A stretch of 64,000 nucleotides of DNA from assembly GCF_009768975.1 (NCBI RefSeq), contig NZ_CP035733.1, positions 2,524,001 to 2,588,000 on the forward strand. The letters run 5' to 3'. Below the pieces are notes generated by a model. It did no database searches. It was not told the origin of the DNA and saw only the letters and a list, made by a program, of their open reading frames with translations. Shown in pieces: positions 45,615-52,063 of the stretch. The number at the start of each line of letters is the position of its first letter. The first letter of the stretch is position 1. Both the position numbers and the translations under genes were made by a program. This DNA comes from Sphingorhabdus lacus (lineage in GTDB: Bacteria > Pseudomonadota > Alphaproteobacteria > Sphingomonadales > Sphingomonadaceae).

Positions 45615-46601
45615 CTAAACGCGATAACGTTGCGATACCGCTTCTTGATCTGGTGCAGCGATGCTCAGTGCTCGTTCCGTCAGTGGTGTGATTGAGGGCC
45701 GAGCAGGCAAGTTCGAAGGCAACATTATGTTTTTGGCCAGACCGCACCATGCAAGTAGCCGAATGAAATCGTAGCCCCAGTCGATCTGTCCGGGATATAA
45801 GCCGTGACGCGCTGAAGCTGGAAAGGCGTGATGATTACAGTGCCAACTCTCACCCATGGTAGGTATGGCAAGCCAACTTATGTTGTAACCTTGAACAGCG
45901 GCGTCTTCAACAAACCAGTCCTGCCCACCTGGCCGGTGCGCCACATGCGCGATATACCAATGCATCGTGAAACATGTCGCTACGCGTACGACTACTCCCC
46001 AGACAACCCATGGCCAGCCGCCAATCCAATACAGCAGCAGTGCGATCGGAATTTGGTGGAGCATCCATGTCCGCTGTAGAAAAAGATAAAATGCGTCGTC
46101 GCTGATACCTGACCCTGCATCGAACTTCGGTGGCTTCTCAAAAATGAGGCGAAAGTTGAGATAGTAGTAGCCGTCAATCAACGCTGGTTTAGCGTGGCGC
46201 AGGAACCAGTGACAGTTTTCTTGCCTCTGTGCCCAATCTCGAATGTCGTGAAGGCCGACAGTCCAAAGAGGGCCTCCCATGCCGACCAAAACACCAATAT
46301 ATACCATCACCCGTTCGAGCCACTTTGGACAGTCAAATGTATGGTGAATTAAGCGACGGTGAAAGCCCACTGAATGACCCACGCAAAGTGTGAAACCTGA
46401 CAGGGCAAGAAAAGCAACAAACGCACCCCATGTGAAATAGAGAGGACCGAGGATTAATGCCGCGACCAAAAATCCCATATTCCAAATCGAACGGGGCCAA
46501 TCCCAGACAAGCCGTCCCTTGCCCGCATCGGCGTCTGCAAGCCCCGACAAGGAATTGACTTTAAATGCTCCGCTTGCGGCTTCGCCCTGAACGTCAGACA
46601 T
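45615..46601 (-). CDS. Acyl-CoA / membrane fatty-acid desaturase
   Basis: A 328-residue membrane di-iron desaturase that would introduce a double bond in acyl chains. His boxes are HSVGFH near 80, HDIRDW near 118 and WHCNHH near 255, with hydrophobic spans at about 29-60 and 175-205. It follows the ArsR gene with an 8-bp overlap, so the pair is an operon. A GTG at 46604 is a possible alternative start. As cargo, it may adjust membrane fluidity. Confidence 0.87.
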   Translation of the reverse strand: MSDVQGEAASGAFKVNSLSGLADADAGKGRLVWDWPRSIWNMGFLVAALILGPLYFTWGAFVAFLALSGFTLCVGHSVGFHRRLIHHTFDCPKWLERVMVYIGVLVGMGGPLWTVGLHDIRDWAQRQENCHWFLRHAKPALIDGYYYLNFRLIFEKPPKFDAGSGISDDAFYLFLQRTWMLHQIPIALLLYWIGGWPWVVWGVVVRVATCFTMHWYIAHVAHRPGGQDWFVEDAAVQGYNISWLAIPTMGESWHCNHHAFPASARHGLYPGQIDWGYDFIRLLAWCGLAKNIMLPSNLPARPSITPLTERALSIAAPDQEAVSQRYRV

Positions 46602-46914
46602 CACTCAAGTCCTCAGTGTTTGGAACAAGCTTTCTCTCAGCCGCTATTGCCCGCGCTTCGGGACAAAATGGCGTGAGAAAAGAATAGAGGTTATTGGCGA
46701 GGTTATTGGCAGCGATCGAATAGATGACTTCCTGCCCACGCTTCTGCCGTTGCAGTAGTCCAGCATCAAATAGAACTGAGATGTGCTTCGAGATCGAGGG
46801 CAATGTCATGTCGAACTTTGATGCCACTTCACCGACAGTCATTGGACCCCCGGCGAGATGGTTTAATATGCGCCGCCTTGGTGTGGACGCCAATGCTTTG
46901 AACGCTTTATCCAT
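46594..46914 (-). CDS. ArsR-family transcriptional regulator
   Basis: A 106-residue winged-helix repressor (VGEVASKFDMTLPSISKHIS recognition region, then VLFDAGLLQRQKRGQEVIYS for the wing). It has no cysteine pair in the helix used by classic metal sensors, so a non-metal signal is likely. It precedes the desaturase and has a perfect palindrome just before its start codon, which points to autorepression and control of the desaturase. Confidence 0.85.
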   Translation of the reverse strand: MDKAFKALASTPRRRILNHLAGGPMTVGEVASKFDMTLPSISKHISVLFDAGLLQRQKRGQEVIYSIAANNLANNLYSFLTPFCPEARAIAAERKLVPNTEDLSDV

Positions 46915-46917
46915 CGA

Positions 46918-46939
46918 TATTTTCCTAATTAGGAAAATA
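46918..46939. promoter_or_regulatory. 22-bp palindrome, likely ArsR operator
   Basis: A perfect palindrome centred on TTTTCCTAATTAGGAAAA, extended by TA on both sides, 4 bp from the ArsR start codon. Position and symmetry fit a dimeric repressor site. The desaturase–ArsR transcript must begin in or near it. Confidence 0.75.
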
Positions 46940-46954
46940 CGAAAGTCAATCTAC

Positions 46955-47014
46955 GTCTGCTTCCCACAACATTCCGGTCACACCGATTGTAAAATGAAAT
47001 CGTGCAAAGCGGAC
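46955..47014 (+). repeat. Repeat copy G (60-bp form)
   Basis: GTCTGCTTCCCACAACATTC at the left and AAAGCGGAC at the right, exactly 60 bp. It separates the ArsR–desaturase operon from the next gene. Confidence 0.88.
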
Positions 47015-47041
47015 GTTCTGGACGGGTAATCGCCCCGGCAA

Positions 47042-47410
47042 TCAAGCATCGTCATTTGCAGCGTCTGTAAAATCCGTGAGATCTATAAAGCGACCTTCAA
47101 TCGCACCTCGAAAATGTGGCGGCGCTTGTCTAAGCGGCTCACCGCGCCAATGACCTGATTGATAAGCCTCAGGTATCGGGTCGACGTGGGGATCAATTCC
47201 CGCAGCTTCAAGTTCGTCGTACCAGCGATCCATTTGAGACGGCGGCAGACGTTCTCCACACCAAGGGCAGTAGTAAAGCTGCTGCCTAGCAGCACCGGCA
47301 GGCAGCCAGTACACATCAAATCGTGCGTCATATTTTATCGTATCCCAGTCATTCTGTGGATGACTGTCCATATGGCCGCAGCTGCTTCTAATTTTTCCCA
47401 TGTGGGCCAT
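47042..47410 (-). CDS. DUF6980-like protein
   Basis: A 122-residue protein with YYCPWCGERLPPSQMDRWYD near 46-65, a C-x2-C knuckle motif I associate with the DUF6980 family, followed by ELEAAGIDP. The rest is polar and probably a small folded domain. Function unknown. It is flanked by repeats G and H. Confidence 0.65.
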   Translation of the reverse strand: MAHMGKIRSSCGHMDSHPQNDWDTIKYDARFDVYWLPAGAARQQLYYCPWCGERLPPSQMDRWYDELEAAGIDPHVDPIPEAYQSGHWRGEPLRQAPPHFRGAIEGRFIDLTDFTDAANDDA

Positions 47411-47438
47411 TTAGCTTAGGGTTACATTGATGGAAAGC

Positions 47439-47581
47439 GTCCGCTTCCCACAACATTCCGGTCATTCAGGCAACAAGTTCGTGCCTTCGTTAGCTGCCGT
47501 TAGTTCATGGGCTGAACGAAGGGCAGCTTTCGGACATTATGCGTTGAAAGCGGACCGTCAGGACACGACAACATTGCGGAC
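47439..47581 (+). repeat. Repeat copy H (143-bp long form)
   Basis: The most complete copy. It has left end GTCCGCTTCCCACAACATTC, an internal hairpin (AGCTGCC 47492-47498 with GGCAGCT 47522-47528, and GTTCA with TGAAC inside it), then AAAGCGGACCGTCAGGACAC and right end GACAACATTGCGGAC. The stop codon of the next gene begins 3 bp later. Confidence 0.9.
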
Positions 47582-47583
47582 AT

Positions 47584-48000
47584 TCATTCATCGGAGTGGC
47601 TGTATATGTTCAGCCCTAGTTCTAGGCCTCTCGCTGAAATCGCGCTGAGCGTCTCTGAACTGATCTCAACACCCATATTGGAGGTGCCGAGGAAAAAACC
47701 GACAAAGAGGTTTCCAACATAACGCTCTGAAAGATAGCGCCATGCGTCGAGGTCTGGTGTTAATTGCTTGAACAATCGGATTAGCTGTTCATCGAACTCC
47801 TCGCCGGGCTCGGCTGGATCGACTCTCAAATGCCAATGACCTGTTTTGGCAACCCGCTCCCGACCGCCCGTGGACTGCAAGGGTGCGCCCTTGGTAGCGG
47901 CGTTAGTCGGAATTGCGCCGAGCAGACTGGTTAGCTCTTCCGGATCAAGGTCGTCCCCGCGAAACCGAAGAGTGATTGCAGTTTGATGTATGTTTTCCAT
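47584..48000 (-). CDS. DUF4279 protein
   Basis: 138 residues from the ATG at 48000. The pattern ITLRFRGDDLDPEELTSLLG at the start and GHWHLRVD in the middle match the DUF4279 family, small proteins common among immunity-type and island genes. Function unknown. A longer frame reaches 48036 but runs into repeat copy I. The stop codon almost touches repeat H. Confidence 0.75.
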   Translation of the reverse strand: MENIHQTAITLRFRGDDLDPEELTSLLGAIPTNAATKGAPLQSTGGRERVAKTGHWHLRVDPAEPGEEFDEQLIRLFKQLTPDLDAWRYLSERYVGNLFVGFFLGTSNMGVEISSETLSAISARGLELGLNIYSHSDE

Positions 48001-48022
48001 CCACGGAGCTTGCCAGAGCGAA

Positions 48023-48048
48023 GTTTCGCATTCCACAACATTTCGGAC
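48023..48048 (+). repeat. Repeat copy I (short solo form)
   Basis: GTTTCGCATTCCACAACATT followed by TCGGAC, 26 bp with family-like termini on both sides. It sits between two minus-strand genes. Confidence 0.7.
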
Positions 48049-48057
48049 ATCGCTTAA

Positions 48058-48228
48058 TCAATCTATCGGCAAGATCGAAATCTCCACTTTAATCTCGCTA
48101 TCGGCATACATGAGGCTACCGTCCTCGAATTCGATAAGTACTTCTTGTTCACGATGGCGGACGATTTGCTTGACCACTTTCCCACGCAAAAGTGAGGTAG
48201 CACGTGCGCTTTCTTCATCCAATGTCAT
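48058..48228 (-). CDS. 56-aa hypothetical protein
   Basis: A 56-codon frame starting MTLDEESARATSLLRGKVVK and rich in beta-prone repeats (QEVLIEFEDGSLMYADSEIK). This looks like a small beta-barrel or SH3-like fold. Codons are consistent and both ends abut repeat copies (I after the stop, J before the start). No family recognised. Confidence 0.55.
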   Translation of the reverse strand: MTLDEESARATSLLRGKVVKQIVRHREQEVLIEFEDGSLMYADSEIKVEISILPID

Positions 48229-48251
48229 GTTTTTTCTCTGACACAGACAAC

Positions 48252-48330
48252 GTCAGCTTTCCACAACTTTCCTGCCGTTCGTTTCGCTAATTAGGCTTCA
48301 CGTAACCTGCCGTTCGTTCATCGCCCAATC
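48252..48330 (+). repeat. Repeat copy J (left part, degenerate)
   Basis: GTCAGCTTTCCACAACTTTC, then CTGCCGTTCG twice, as in the inner hairpin of copy H. The right terminus is not clear. Confidence 0.6.
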
Positions 48331-48378
48331 TCTGCTTACCAACGACCGCTTTTGTGGTAGGGATCGGGGGGGGCTAAT

Positions 48379-48403
48379 GTCTGAAATGTTGTGGGAAGCA
48401 GAC
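48379..48403 (-). repeat. Repeat copy K (25-bp solo form, reverse)
   Basis: On the minus strand GTCTGCTTCCCACAACATTT followed by CAGAC: a minimal copy whose ends are inverted. It lies 1 bp from the stop codon of the next gene. Confidence 0.78.
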
Positions 48404-48404
48404 T

Positions 48405-48800
48405 TTAAGAGTAGCGGTTAAGGCTCTGACGAAAAGTGACTGGGATTGAACCGCAAGAGCTTTTAAATTCGATTAGCTCGGCAGGCTTGTAAGCGTGGTG
48501 CACAACCAACGTGCTCCCTTCCCACTGTAGATTAATTGGCTGATCGTGACGCGTCTCCATAATCTTGCATGCAAGCGCCTGCCAACGCGGATATTTCTTA
48601 TTCCATACCAATATCCGAGTTCCAGCGGTCAAGGGCACGCCGCTAACCAAAACTTCTGCATGGTGTCCTTCTAATGAAGAACTTCGCGCTGATACAACGT
48701 CTGGGAATGCCAACTTGAAACCGATCCAGAACACGCAGACAAGAGCAGGAAACGCGGCAGCAACTTTGACCGGCATCGGTAATTTGGTTGCATCGTTCAT
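48405..48800 (-). CDS. Hypothetical membrane-anchored protein
   Basis: 131 residues with an N-terminal hydrophobic helix (VKVAAAFPALVCVFWIGFKL) and an outward domain with a likely beta fold (GTRILVWNKKYPRWQALACK). Two cysteines follow the membrane helix. No family recognised. Repeats K and L in the same orientation flank it closely (1 and 40 bp). Confidence 0.6.
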   Translation of the reverse strand: MNDATKLPMPVKVAAAFPALVCVFWIGFKLAFPDVVSARSSSLEGHHAEVLVSGVPLTAGTRILVWNKKYPRWQALACKIMETRHDQPINLQWEGSTLVVHHAYKPAELIEFKSSCGSIPVTFRQSLNRYS

Positions 48801-48840
48801 ATCTTGGCCTCATAAATTCGAAGCGGGCCTGTGTGGTCTG

Positions 48841-48867
48841 GATCGGTATGTTGTGGGAAGCAGCCAC
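48841..48867 (-). repeat. Repeat copy L (short form, reverse)
   Basis: On the minus strand GGCTGCTTCCCACAACATAC followed by CGATC. Same core as copy K. Confidence 0.72.
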
Positions 48868-48901
48868 TTCAGTTAGTGTGGCTTACCGCAGGAGCCCAAA
48901 C

Positions 48902-49075
48902 ATGCACAAAAGAAAATTGCTTCGAGTGCTCGCGATCCTACTGGCCGCATCGTTCATATATTCAGCTTATATGGAGTATACGACTGGCAAGGTAGTTTAT
49001 TTTATTCTGGCCGGGTTCTCACTGATTTTGTCTACGCTGGTCGGCGTTCTCCTGAACCGAAATACAGCTAAATAG
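48902..49075 (+). CDS. 57-aa small membrane protein
   Basis: From the ATG at 48902, which has AGGAG 7 bases before it. Two hydrophobic helices (LLRVLAILLAASFIYSAYM and VVYFILAGFSLILSTLVGVL) with a short loop suggest a two-pass membrane protein. A frame opening at 48788 would add repeat-derived codons and is not preferred. Function unknown. Confidence 0.6.
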   Translation: MHKRKLLRVLAILLAASFIYSAYMEYTTGKVVYFILAGFSLILSTLVGVLLNRNTAK

Positions 49076-49149
49076 ACTTTCGGCTGATTGTTTAAAAAAC
49101 GTCCCTTCTTTCGGGTTCGACAACAGTGACGTTGTAACGCCGATCCAAT

Positions 49150-49220
49150 GTTCGTAATTTTGTCGTGTCCTGACAGTCCGGTTTTATCTGATATCGTCCA
49201 GAAGCTAACTTCGTTCAGCC
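49150..49220 (-). repeat. Repeat copy M (right half of long form, reverse)
   Basis: On the minus strand it runs CTGAACGAAGTTAGC, then ACCGGACTGTCAGGACACGA and a terminal CAAAATTACGAAC, matching the right half of copy H. It fills most of the 247-bp gap between 49075 and 49323. Confidence 0.72.
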
Positions 49221-49322
49221 TGTGAGCCAACGGCACGTAAAAGTGTTCGAGCATTGATGCAATCAACCAACTCTTAAACAAACTACCTTGCTCATGTTCT
49301 ATTTTTGTTCTGAATAAGGTCG

Positions 49323-49685
49323 ATGAGAGGAATCAGTCGCAGCGCCCCATATGGATGGCTTCCAGGGAAAGAACACTATCGACCTGTTCGGTCGCTATTT
49401 GATTGTGCGCTCTACAAAATCAATCTGAAGGCTGTCTGCTGGCAATGCAGACACAGTTCTGTAATTGATGCGCCGGGGCACTGGTGGCGCTGCCAACGGC
49501 TAGGCCTGGACGACAAGATTAAAGCCTTCCATTCGCGTCTCTACTGCAGTGCCTGTTATGGTCGCGGCAAGCTAAAGGTGCGCGAACCCACTCTTCAGCA
49601 AACGAAGGAAAAGGTACAAGGGGTGCTTATGCCCGGGCCGGATGAATACACTTGGAAGCGGATCGTGAACGCTCAACGGGGTTGA
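49323..49685 (+). CDS. Small zinc-ribbon-like hypothetical protein
   Basis: A 120-residue basic protein with cysteine pairs CWQCRH near 39-44 and YCSACYGRGK near 74-83 plus a single WWRCQR near 54, which could bind zinc. Residues HSRLYCSACYGRGKLKV look like a nucleic-acid-binding ribbon. No named family recognised. Confidence 0.65.
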   Translation: MRGISRSAPYGWLPGKEHYRPVRSLFDCALYKINLKAVCWQCRHSSVIDAPGHWWRCQRLGLDDKIKAFHSRLYCSACYGRGKLKVREPTLQQTKEKVQGVLMPGPDEYTWKRIVNAQRG

Positions 49686-49741
49686 CGCTGTGGCGGGGGG
49701 CGATAACCGTTGCTAGGTACTTCACTTGAGGAGAGTTTAGG

Positions 49742-50266
49742 GTGACAGCCAGACAAAATGTTTTGATGTGGACACTTACGAGCATCGCGCTTGCAGTCAG
49801 TTCGCCGGCAAATGCACAAATTCGGCCATATGAGTTTTTAAGCGACGAGTGGTTAGCAGGTAAAGACACTGACGACGCTATTGCCGCATCTGAACGGCAT
49901 GGTGAAACAGATACCAAGGAGCGAGCCGACCTGATTGTCGCCGTACATGAATGGTACCAGTGCGCGCAAGGTTACGATGAGGTGACACGCCGTGGAAACA
50001 AGGGCGCAATAACTTGGGATAAAACTAATATAGCGGTTCTTTCGTGCGTTGAGCAGCGCTCTAAGGTGAGGCAGCTGGCTAAGGTTTATTCTGCAGTGAA
50101 TGGGACACCATCAATGGCAGATCAGAAATCGGGTCGATTGAAGTATCTCTCCGTGAGTTGCTTACAAGGCGCCTGTTTGAGCACAATAGGTGGGAAGCAA
50201 ACCGATAATATGGCTATGCTCCAAATAACCAACCTCCACGTTACCGCTGCTGACTGGCTAACCTGA
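49742..50266 (+). CDS. Hypothetical secreted protein
   Basis: 174 residues from a GTG with GAGGAG upstream. Signal peptide MTARQNVLMWTLTSIALAVS...ANAQ; the mature domain has four cysteines (WYQCAQ, VLSCVE, VSCLQGAC) that suggest two disulfides. It is the last gene of the element, about 180 bp before attR. No family recognised. Confidence 0.65.
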   Translation: MTARQNVLMWTLTSIALAVSSPANAQIRPYEFLSDEWLAGKDTDDAIAASERHGETDTKERADLIVAVHEWYQCAQGYDEVTRRGNKGAITWDKTNIAVLSCVEQRSKVRQLAKVYSAVNGTPSMADQKSGRLKYLSVSCLQGACLSTIGGKQTDNMAMLQITNLHVTAADWLT

Positions 50267-50360
50267 AAGGCCTGTCTCTTGCTCAGATTATAAGAATGTC
50301 ATGCCTAATTTTGATCAGAAATTCTACATATTCTAGGCTTGGGCAAACTGTCCCTTGACC

Positions 50361-50380
50361 TGTTCACAAAATTGTTCACA
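50361..50380 (+). repeat. Right candidate integrase arm-type site
   Basis: TGTTCACAAAATTGTTCACA, identical to the left site at 21407-21426 except one base and in the same orientation, 66 bp inside the attR repeat. Confidence 0.7.
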
Positions 50381-50446
50381 AGGGGCCTAGGACAATAGAA
50401 AAAATGGCAGTTTTCTGCAGTTTTTCGGATCTAATGGTGATAGACA

Positions 50447-50467
50447 CGAGTCCCGTAGGGGTCACCA
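50447..50467 (+). repeat. attR core (tRNA-Glu 3' end fragment)
   Basis: CGAGTCCCGTAGGGGTCACC plus a final A; no other part of a tRNA precedes it. The surrounding stretch 50267-50685 has no gene: it holds the right arm site, this repeat and about 220 bp of chromosome with no signal that I can see. Confidence 0.9.
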
Positions 50468-50685
50468 AGGCGGTCTGCGGTTTCCGGCGGATTTCCAGCA
50501 TCTCCTCTCACGCAACCGATTTCTATCCAGCGGGCATTTAAATTCATCGCCCCTGGATTAATCTTAGTCATGCCCCGCGACTGACTTTCAAAGTTTATAG
50601 TAGTCAAAAAGTGGGTATCTTGGCCTTATTTTCGTTTTAAGAGCGAAAAGCCGTGCAATCATTGTAACGAGAAGCGGGATGGCGA

Positions 50686-52056
50686 CTAAGGGGTGAAACT
50701 CGGATGTAGCGCCCCCGCCCAAGCCAAAATTTTAGAGTCTGTCAGACTTTGGCCAATCAGCATAGCGCCAATGGGCGGTTCGTCAGGCGATGAGATCGGT
50801 AAAGTTATACTGCACCCGTCTGCCAGATTGGCGACCATTGGATTGCGCAGTACCGCCGCGTTTATTTGTGTATACTCTGCATCACCGATACAATCAGCCT
50901 TTCGCGGAGGCACAAAGGGGGTAGTGGGTACCAATAATGCATCAAAACCCTTAAGCTCGTAGCCCAGGTCTCTTATGAAGGCTTCACGTGCTGAATAAAG
51001 TTCGGCTGTTTCCTGCTCAGTCTGATCGCTACCACGCTGAATACGAACCAAAACTCTTGGGTCATAGTCAGATTTATTTTTCTCTAGAAGAGTTTTGTGC
51101 CAGCTGTAGCTTTCCGCTGCGACGATTCCGCCATTGCGGTTTAACGCCGCAACTGAATCAAGCGAGCGGACAACCTTTTTCTCAATCTGAACGCCTTTGG
51201 ACTCCAGCCAATATGCGAAACGTTGAAATATCAGCTCAACATCACGATCTATGCCATCAAAGAAATAGTTTTCGGGAATCAGCAGTTTTTTTGGCATCCG
51301 CAACTGCACATTGGGCAGCGGTTCATTTGCCATCAGCGCCGTTAAAATTGTCACGCATCTCACGGTACGACCGATGGCCCCTACTGAATCGAGCTTTGGC
51401 GATAGCGGTATCATTCCGTCCATAGGAATTCTGCGCGCAGTGGGTTTAAAACCAACCAATCGATTAAAGCTTGCAGGAATGCGGCATGACCCTCCGGTAT
51501 CCGTACCAATTCCCGCGATTCCAGCGCCCAGAGCAGTTGCAATCGCGGCGCCAGATGAAGAACCACCCGGAACACGACCGTCAGAAGGATTCCAGACGCA
51601 GTCAGGGTCCGCGAAGTGACAATTAAGGCCCAAACCTGAATAGGCGAATTCGGTCATGTGGGTTCGGCCTAGGATAACAAATCCAGCGTCCGTTAGCCGT
51701 TGAATGGCAGTCGCATGCCTTGACGCAGGGACCGGTGGCAGAATTTTTGAACCTGCGTTCGTGATTTGCCCATCAACATCGAATAGATCTTTTACAGAAA
51801 TGGGTATTCCCGCGAACATTGGGACAGGTCGCCCCACGCGCCTTTGTTCATCCCATCTAGCGGCCTGCGCGAGAGCCACTTCATTATTTATGGTAATGAA
51901 AGCCTTTCGGCAATTATCGGCCTCGTCTATCGCAGACAGACTGGCCTCCACTAAAGACCTCCCCGTTACGACACCGTTGCGCAAATATGCAGCCAATTCG
52001 GCTATACCGACTTTGGAAGCAGGGTTCTTCCAGTTCAGCATATCGGATTCCTTCAT
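50686..52056 (-). CDS. Amidase-signature family protein
   Basis: A 456-residue hydrolase with the amidase signature: Lys89 in ISVKDLFDV, the GGSSSGAA segment at 164-170, and the nucleophile Ser190 in GTDTGGSCRIP. Substrate unknown. It lies 7 bp after the flippase gene and closes the glycan operon, so it might remove or exchange an N-acyl group on the sugar; this role is inference. GatA has the same signature but would not be expected in this operon. A longer frame reaches 52107 and would overlap the flippase. Confidence 0.85.
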   Translation of the reverse strand: MKESDMLNWKNPASKVGIAELAAYLRNGVVTGRSLVEASLSAIDEADNCRKAFITINNEVALAQAARWDEQRRVGRPVPMFAGIPISVKDLFDVDGQITNAGSKILPPVPASRHATAIQRLTDAGFVILGRTHMTEFAYSGLGLNCHFADPDCVWNPSDGRVPGGSSSGAAIATALGAGIAGIGTDTGGSCRIPASFNRLVGFKPTARRIPMDGMIPLSPKLDSVGAIGRTVRCVTILTALMANEPLPNVQLRMPKKLLIPENYFFDGIDRDVELIFQRFAYWLESKGVQIEKKVVRSLDSVAALNRNGGIVAAESYSWHKTLLEKNKSDYDPRVLVRIQRGSDQTEQETAELYSAREAFIRDLGYELKGFDALLVPTTPFVPPRKADCIGDAEYTQINAAVLRNPMVANLADGCSITLPISSPDEPPIGAMLIGQSLTDSKILAWAGALHPSFTP

Positions 52057-52063
52057 GCCTTCG

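Larger units (their letters stand above)
21308..50467. mobile_element. Integrative mobilizable element inserted in tRNA-Glu
   Basis: The boundaries are a 21-bp direct repeat of the tRNA-Glu 3' end: intact at 21308-21328 and as a fragment with one mismatch at 50447-50467. Just inside each end lies a 20-bp double GTTCACA motif in the same orientation. The content fits: integrase next to the tRNA, relaxase with TraK-like and ParA-like partners, a type I restriction system with Abi, and a right half of small cargo genes separated by repeats. No type IV secretion genes are seen, so transfer would depend on another element. Host genes on either side (recJ; amidase and pse operon) are unrelated to it. 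Confidence 0.9.

Noticed and set aside
41070-49220. The dispersed repeats as integron attC sites
   Set aside because: Copies lack paired RYYYAAC and GTTRRRY cores at their ends, lengths are fixed at 60 bp rather than variable around conserved cores, and there is no IntI-like gene in the window.
41070-49220. The repeats as a CRISPR array
   Set aside because: Spacing is irregular from about 150 bp to over 2 kb, the intervals are genes, orientation changes, and no cas gene is present.
48997-49281. A 94-codon minus-strand frame between two plus-strand genes
   Set aside because: It overlaps the small membrane protein and repeat copy M, and has no recognisable protein character.
50447-50467. A second tRNA-Glu gene
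   Set aside because: Only the 3' 21 bases are present; sequence before it cannot form the anticodon or D arms.
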